A stretch of 9,585 nt of DNA, taken from contig DATAZV010000053.1 in NCBI GenBank assembly GCA_036271855.1, positions 1-9,585 on the forward strand, given 5' to 3'. The notes beneath the pieces are model-generated. The model ran no database searches, was not told where the DNA came from, and saw only the letters and a program-made list of their open reading frames with translations. Made by a program: the position numbers and the translations under genes. The DNA comes from JAQGMJ01 sp036271855. GTDB taxonomy: Bacteria; Pseudomonadota; Gammaproteobacteria; Burkholderiales; JAEUOS01. Of this stretch, positions 6,505-9,585 are shown piece after piece (positions within the stretch are counted from its first letter, which is position 1; every line of letters begins with the position of its first letter).

Positions 6505-8472
6505 TCATCCGCCCAGCAGCCGCGCCTCGGCGCGCGAAATCGTCTCGGGCGTCCCCTTGAGCACCAGCACATCGCCCACCTGCAGCACCTGCGCCGGCTC
6601 CACCACCACGCCGGCCACCCCCTTGCGGCGGAACGCCAGTAGTTCCACCCCCAGGGCTTCGAGGCCGATTTCGCCCAGGGTCTTGCCGATGCCGGCAGCG
6701 CCTTCGGTGAGGGGTACGGAATGCAGGCGCAGGTGGTTGCGCTCGGTCAGGTCTTCCTGGGCGTCGGAGGTGCCGTGAAAAAAGCCGCGCAGGATGCCGT
6801 AGCGCGACTCGCGCACCGAGCGCACCTGCTGCAAGACCCGGTTCAGCGGCACGCCGCACAGCAGCAGCGCGTGCGAGGCCAGCATCAGGCTCGATTCGAG
6901 CGCCTCCGGCACCACCTCGGCGGCGCCGGCGGCCTGCAGGCGGTCCATGTCGGCCTCGTCGGTGACGCGCACGATCACCGGCAGGCCGGGGCGGGCCTCC
7001 TGCACATGATGCAGGATGCGCAGCGCCGAAGCGGTGTCGCCGTAGGTGATGACCACCGCCTGGGCGCGCATCAGGCCGGCAGCGGCGAGCGACTCGCGCC
7101 GCGCGGCGTCGGCATAGACCACCGAGTCGCCGGCGGCGGCGGCTTCGCGGATACGGTCGGGATCGAGGTCCAGGGCCATGTATTCGACGCCCTGCGCCTT
7201 GAGCAGCTTGGCCAGCGACTGACCATTGCGGCCGTAGCCGCAGATCAGCACATGGTGCGTATTTTTCAGCGTGCGGGTGGCGATTTCGGTGAGCTGCAGC
7301 GACTTGAGCATCCAGTCGTCGCGGGCAAAGCGGTTGGCGATGCGCTCGCTGAAAGCGATCAGGAAGGGCGCCGCCAGCATCGACAACAACATGGCGGCGA
7401 GGATGGCGCTCATCAGCTGGTCGTCGACCAGGTTCAGGCCGCCGGCCTGGGCCAGCAGCACGAAGCCGAATTCGCCCGCCTGCGCCAGCGCCAGGCTGGT
7501 GCGGATCGCCGTTCCCAGGGGCCTGCGAAAGGCGCGGCCCAAGGCGGCGACGATGCCGAACTTGACCACCACCGGCACCACGGTCAGCAGCAGCACCAGG
7601 GGAAACTGGTGCACCAGCACCCGCGGGTCGAGCAGCATGCCGATGGTGACGAAAAACAGCCCGAGCAGCACGTCGCGAAAGGGCTTGATGTCTTCTTCCA
7701 CCTGGTGGCGGTATTCGGTTTCCGAGATCAGCATGCCGGCGACGAAGGCGCCCAACGCGAGGGACAAGCCTGCATGCTCTGTGACGTAGGCAAGACCCAG
7801 GGTGATGAACAGCAGGTTGAGTACGAACAGTTCGGTGGAGCGGCGCTGCGCCACCATCGTCAGCCACAGGTGCATCAGCTTTTTGCCGGCAAACAGCAGG
7901 ATGGCCAGCACCACCACCGCCTTGAGCAAGGCCAGGCCCAGGGTGCGGGCCAGGTCGGTCGAACCCTCCGCCAGGGCCGGGATGACGATCAGGAAGGGCA
8001 CCACCGCCAGATCCTGGAACAGCAGGACGGCAATCACGTCGCGGCCGTGCTCGGACTCCAGTTCCAGGCGCTCGGCCAGCAGTTTCACCACGATGGCGGT
8101 AGAGGACATCGCCAGGGCGCCGCCCAGGGCGAGGCCGGCCTTCCAGCCCAGGCCGACCGCGACCGCGCCGCCCAGGCCGACCAGGGTGATCAGCCCGACC
8201 TGTGCCAGGCCGAGTCCGAAGACGGTGCTGCGCATGGCCAGCAGCTTGCCGAGGTTGAATTCCAGGCCGATGGAAAACATCAGGAAGACAACGCCGAATT
8301 CACCCAGGTAACGGGTGCCGGGGGTGTCGGGCACACCCAGGGCGTGGGGGCCGATCAGGATGCCGGCCGCCAGATAGCCGAGGATAGGCGGCAAATGCAG
8401 CTTGCGCGCCAGTGCGACCACCCCGACGGCGGCCGCCAGGAAGACCAGGACGATCTCAAGGGTCGACAGCAT
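6505..8472 (-). CDS. KefB/KefC-like CPA2 cation:proton antiporter with RCK domains
   Basis: This is an inner-membrane monovalent cation/H+ antiporter, most likely K+ efflux in exchange for protons. It is 655 aa from ATG 8472. The Na+/H+ exchanger domain (about 5-378, some 12-13 hydrophobic segments) includes GYLAAGILIGPHALG (32-46), the Gln153-Asp154 pair in LLFQDLAVVPF and ALGAFVAGMLISETEY (239-254). Residues 256-270 resemble the acidic KefC regulatory loop (HALESDIEPF in E. coli; here HQVEEDIKPF). An RCK-N/TrkA-N Rossmann domain follows (about 406-520, GYGRNG at 412-417, acidic strand-2 end at Asp435/Asp437), then an RCK-C/TrkA-C domain (about 575-650). No KefF/KefG-type oxidoreductase lies next to it, so glutathione gating cannot be claimed. 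Start uncertain: ATG 8484 and GTG 8505 are in frame and none has a Shine-Dalgarno. The stop lies 34 nt before the kinase start; the gene diverges from kdsD. Confidence 0.94.
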   Translation of the reverse strand: MLSTLEIVLVFLAAAVGVVALARKLHLPPILGYLAAGILIGPHALGVPDTPGTRYLGEFGVVFLMFSIGLEFNLGKLLAMRSTVFGLGLAQVGLITLVGLGGAVAVGLGWKAGLALGGALAMSSTAIVVKLLAERLELESEHGRDVIAVLLFQDLAVVPFLIVIPALAEGSTDLARTLGLALLKAVVVLAILLFAGKKLMHLWLTMVAQRRSTELFVLNLLFITLGLAYVTEHAGLSLALGAFVAGMLISETEYRHQVEEDIKPFRDVLLGLFFVTIGMLLDPRVLVHQFPLVLLLTVVPVVVKFGIVAALGRAFRRPLGTAIRTSLALAQAGEFGFVLLAQAGGLNLVDDQLMSAILAAMLLSMLAAPFLIAFSERIANRFARDDWMLKSLQLTEIATRTLKNTHHVLICGYGRNGQSLAKLLKAQGVEYMALDLDPDRIREAAAAGDSVVYADAARRESLAAAGLMRAQAVVITYGDTASALRILHHVQEARPGLPVIVRVTDEADMDRLQAAGAAEVVPEALESSLMLASHALLLCGVPLNRVLQQVRSVRESRYGILRGFFHGTSDAQEDLTERNHLRLHSVPLTEGAAGIGKTLGEIGLEALGVELLAFRRKGVAGVVVEPAQVLQVGDVLVLKGTPETISRAEARLLGG

Positions 8473-8484
8473 GGGGGGCACCAT

Positions 8485-8508
8485 GAGATGCACTGAGAGA
8501 TGCACTGA
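8485..8508. repeat. Perfect 12-bp tandem duplication at the antiporter 5' end
   Basis: GAGATGCACTGA is present twice in a row (8485-8496 and 8497-8508) with no mismatch. It lies directly upstream of the antiporter ATGs, in frame with them, and includes two GTG codons on the minus strand (8505 and 8493). It looks like a recent slippage duplication in the leader or extreme N-terminus. Confidence 0.9.
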
Positions 8509-8570
8509 GGTGGTTCACAATGGTTGACTGCAAAACTGATGCCAATATGAGGTCAGAAGGCGTTATGGTT

Positions 8571-8579
8571 TGTTATACT
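8571..8579 (+). promoter_or_regulatory. Extended -10 promoter for kdsD
   Basis: TGTTATACT matches the extended -10 consensus TGnTATAAT at all but one position. Transcription is expected near 8586-8587, essentially at the kdsD ATG (8587), so the message from this promoter would be leaderless or nearly so. No TTGACA-like hexamer sits 16-18 nt upstream. TTGACT at 8524-8529 is too far away (44 nt). The rest of 8473-8570 holds no other signal I can support. Confidence 0.5.
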
Positions 8580-8586
8580 CGGTGGC

Positions 8587-9585
8587 ATGATAGCTGCTGC
8601 ATCGCAAAATCCTCAAGCCGCAACGCCGCAAAACTGTCCGGACAACAGCGGCGGGCAGACCCCTGCGCGAGGGTCTGAAGTGGGTCCCCTGGCGCTGGCC
8701 CGTGAAGTGCTGCGCACCGAAGCCGAGGCCATCACCGGGCTGATCGAGCGGATCGACGCCTCGTTTGCCCGCGCGGTGGAATTGTTGCTGGCCAGCACCG
8801 GCCGGGTGGTGGTGTCGGGAATGGGCAAATCCGGGCATATCGCGCGCAAGACGGCGGCCACCTTCGCTTCCACCGGTACGGCGGCGTTTTTTGTCCACCC
8901 GGCCGAGGCCAGCCATGGCGACCTCGGCATGATCACCGCCGACGACATCCTGGTGGCATTTTCGAATTCCGGCGAAACCGGCGAACTCCTGGCCATCGTG
9001 CCGGCGGTCAAGCGCATGGGCGCCAAGCTGGTGGCCCTGACCGGCAACCCCGATTCCACCCTGGCCCGCCTGGCCGACGTGCATCTGAACATCCATGTCG
9101 AGCGCGAAGCCTGCCCGATGGGCCTGGCGCCGACGGCCAGCACCACCGCCCAGCTGGCGATGGGCGACGCCCTGGCCGTCGCCTTGCTGGACGCGCGCGG
9201 TTTCGGCCCGGCCGATTTCGCCCGCTCCCACCCGGGGGGCACCCTTGGGCGGCAATCCCTGCTGCGGGTGGCCGACGTGATGCGCAGCGGCGCGGCGATT
9301 CCCGTAGTGCCCTTGTCGGCGACCCTGGCGCAGGCGCTGCGCGAGGTGACCGCCAAGCGCATGGGCATGACCGCCATTCTCGACAATGGCCGCCTGTGCG
9401 GCGTCTTCACCGATGGCGACCTGCGGCGCGCGCTGGAGCGCGGCACCCATATGGAGGCGCCCCTGGCTGGCGTGATGAGCGCCAATCCGCGCACCATCAC
9501 CCCGCAGGCGCTGGCCATCAAGGCAGTGCACCTGATGGACCAGCACAGCATCACCCAGTTGCTGGTGGTCGAGGGGGGCAGCCTG
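8587..9585 (+). CDS. kdsD: KdsD, D-arabinose-5-phosphate isomerase, 3' end cut by window edge
   Basis: KdsD interconverts D-ribulose-5-phosphate and D-arabinose-5-phosphate in the cytoplasm, the first committed step to Kdo for the LPS inner core. The frame is open for 333 codons to the right edge; E. coli KdsD (328 aa) suggests about ten C-terminal residues are missing. The SIS domain (about 35-205) has SGMGKSGHIARK (77-88), HGDLGM (110-115), SNSGETGE (126-133) and EACPMGLAPTASTTA (174-188). Lys81, Glu133, Glu174 and His215 (SHPGG) align with the E. coli residues Lys59, Glu111, Glu152 and His193 implicated in catalysis. Two CBS motifs follow (about 229-288 and 297 onward). Residues 1-33 are a non-conserved polar extension. 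A GTG at 8680 preceded by GAGGG is an alternative start, and the conserved sequence begins only a few residues after it. In Proteobacteria kdsD often leads kdsC-lptC-lptA-lptB-rpoN, expected to the right. Confidence 0.95.
   Translation, partial: MIAAASQNPQAATPQNCPDNSGGQTPARGSEVGPLALAREVLRTEAEAITGLIERIDASFARAVELLLASTGRVVVSGMGKSGHIARKTAATFASTGTAAFFVHPAEASHGDLGMITADDILVAFSNSGETGELLAIVPAVKRMGAKLVALTGNPDSTLARLADVHLNIHVEREACPMGLAPTASTTAQLAMGDALAVALLDARGFGPADFARSHPGGTLGRQSLLRVADVMRSGAAIPVVPLSATLAQALREVTAKRMGMTAILDNGRLCGVFTDGDLRRALERGTHMEAPLAGVMSANPRTITPQALAIKAVHLMDQHSITQLLVVEGGSL
8656..8677 (+). promoter_or_regulatory. Hairpin covering the Shine-Dalgarno of the alternative kdsD GTG start
   Basis: CAGACCC (8656-8662) pairs perfectly with GGGTCTG (8671-8677) around an 8-nt loop. 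The GAGGG Shine-Dalgarno (8669-8673) straddles the loop end and the 3' arm, 6 nt before GTG 8680. In RNA this stem could mask internal initiation unless opened by ribosomes translating from ATG 8587. Structure is read by eye; function is inference. Confidence 0.4.

Noticed and set aside
6721..8496. Plus-strand open frame of 591 codons opposite the antiporter
   Set aside because: Gln/His/Gly-rich low-complexity translation mirroring a clear CPA2 antiporter on the other strand; no motif or ribosome site.
8563..9546. Minus-strand open frames of 327 and 313 codons opposite kdsD
   Set aside because: kdsD on the plus strand has all catalytic residues and CBS motifs; the antisense frames show no family features.

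Overview
The window is a dense, GC-rich chromosomal stretch of a Gram-negative bacterium. The gene order mlaF-mlaE-mlaD-mlaA, a sigma54-type response regulator, and a CPA2 antiporter divergent from kdsD point to the Betaproteobacteria. Burkholderiales, and within them an Oxalobacteraceae-like organism (Massilia/Herbaspirillum/Janthinobacterium type), is my best guess. That placement rests on gene content and GC only and is not proven. I see no mobile elements, tRNA, rRNA or CRISPR, and no frameshifted genes.

Layout. (1) Positions 1-3089, minus strand: a tightly packed operon mlaF-mlaE-mlaD-mlaA for retrograde phospholipid transport. Its genes are joined by two 4-nt ATGA overlaps and one 6-nt gap. 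mlaA runs off the left edge; mlaC and mlaB would be expected beyond it. (2) Positions 3090-3256: a divergent control region with a regular 29-bp repeat spacing, two small inverted repeats and a candidate extended -10 for mlaF. (3) Positions 3257-4702, plus strand: an NtrC-class response regulator (receiver, AAA+ with GAFTGA, Fis-type HTH). (4) Positions 4725-6470, minus strand: a polytopic membrane histidine kinase, tail to tail with the regulator across 22 bp. (5) Positions 6505-8472, minus strand: a KefB/KefC-like cation:proton antiporter just upstream of the kinase and probably co-transcribed with it. (6) Positions 8473-8586: a divergent promoter region. (7) Position 8587 to the right edge, plus strand: kdsD, D-arabinose-5-phosphate isomerase for Kdo synthesis, missing only about its last ten codons.

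Functional picture. Both ends of the window concern the outer membrane: Mla keeps phospholipids out of the outer leaflet, and KdsD starts synthesis of Kdo for the LPS core. Between them lie a sigma54-dependent two-component pair and a redox/cation-responsive type of antiporter. The kinase and regulator resemble the PrsK/PrsR type in architecture, but no exosortase genes are visible. The most interesting hypothesis is that this pair is an envelope-stress regulator acting on its neighbours. The features worth testing are the 29-bp-spaced motifs between mlaF and the regulator, the Pro-rich repeat tail of MlaD, and the kdsD start, where a near-leaderless ATG competes with a downstream GTG whose Shine-Dalgarno lies in a hairpin.
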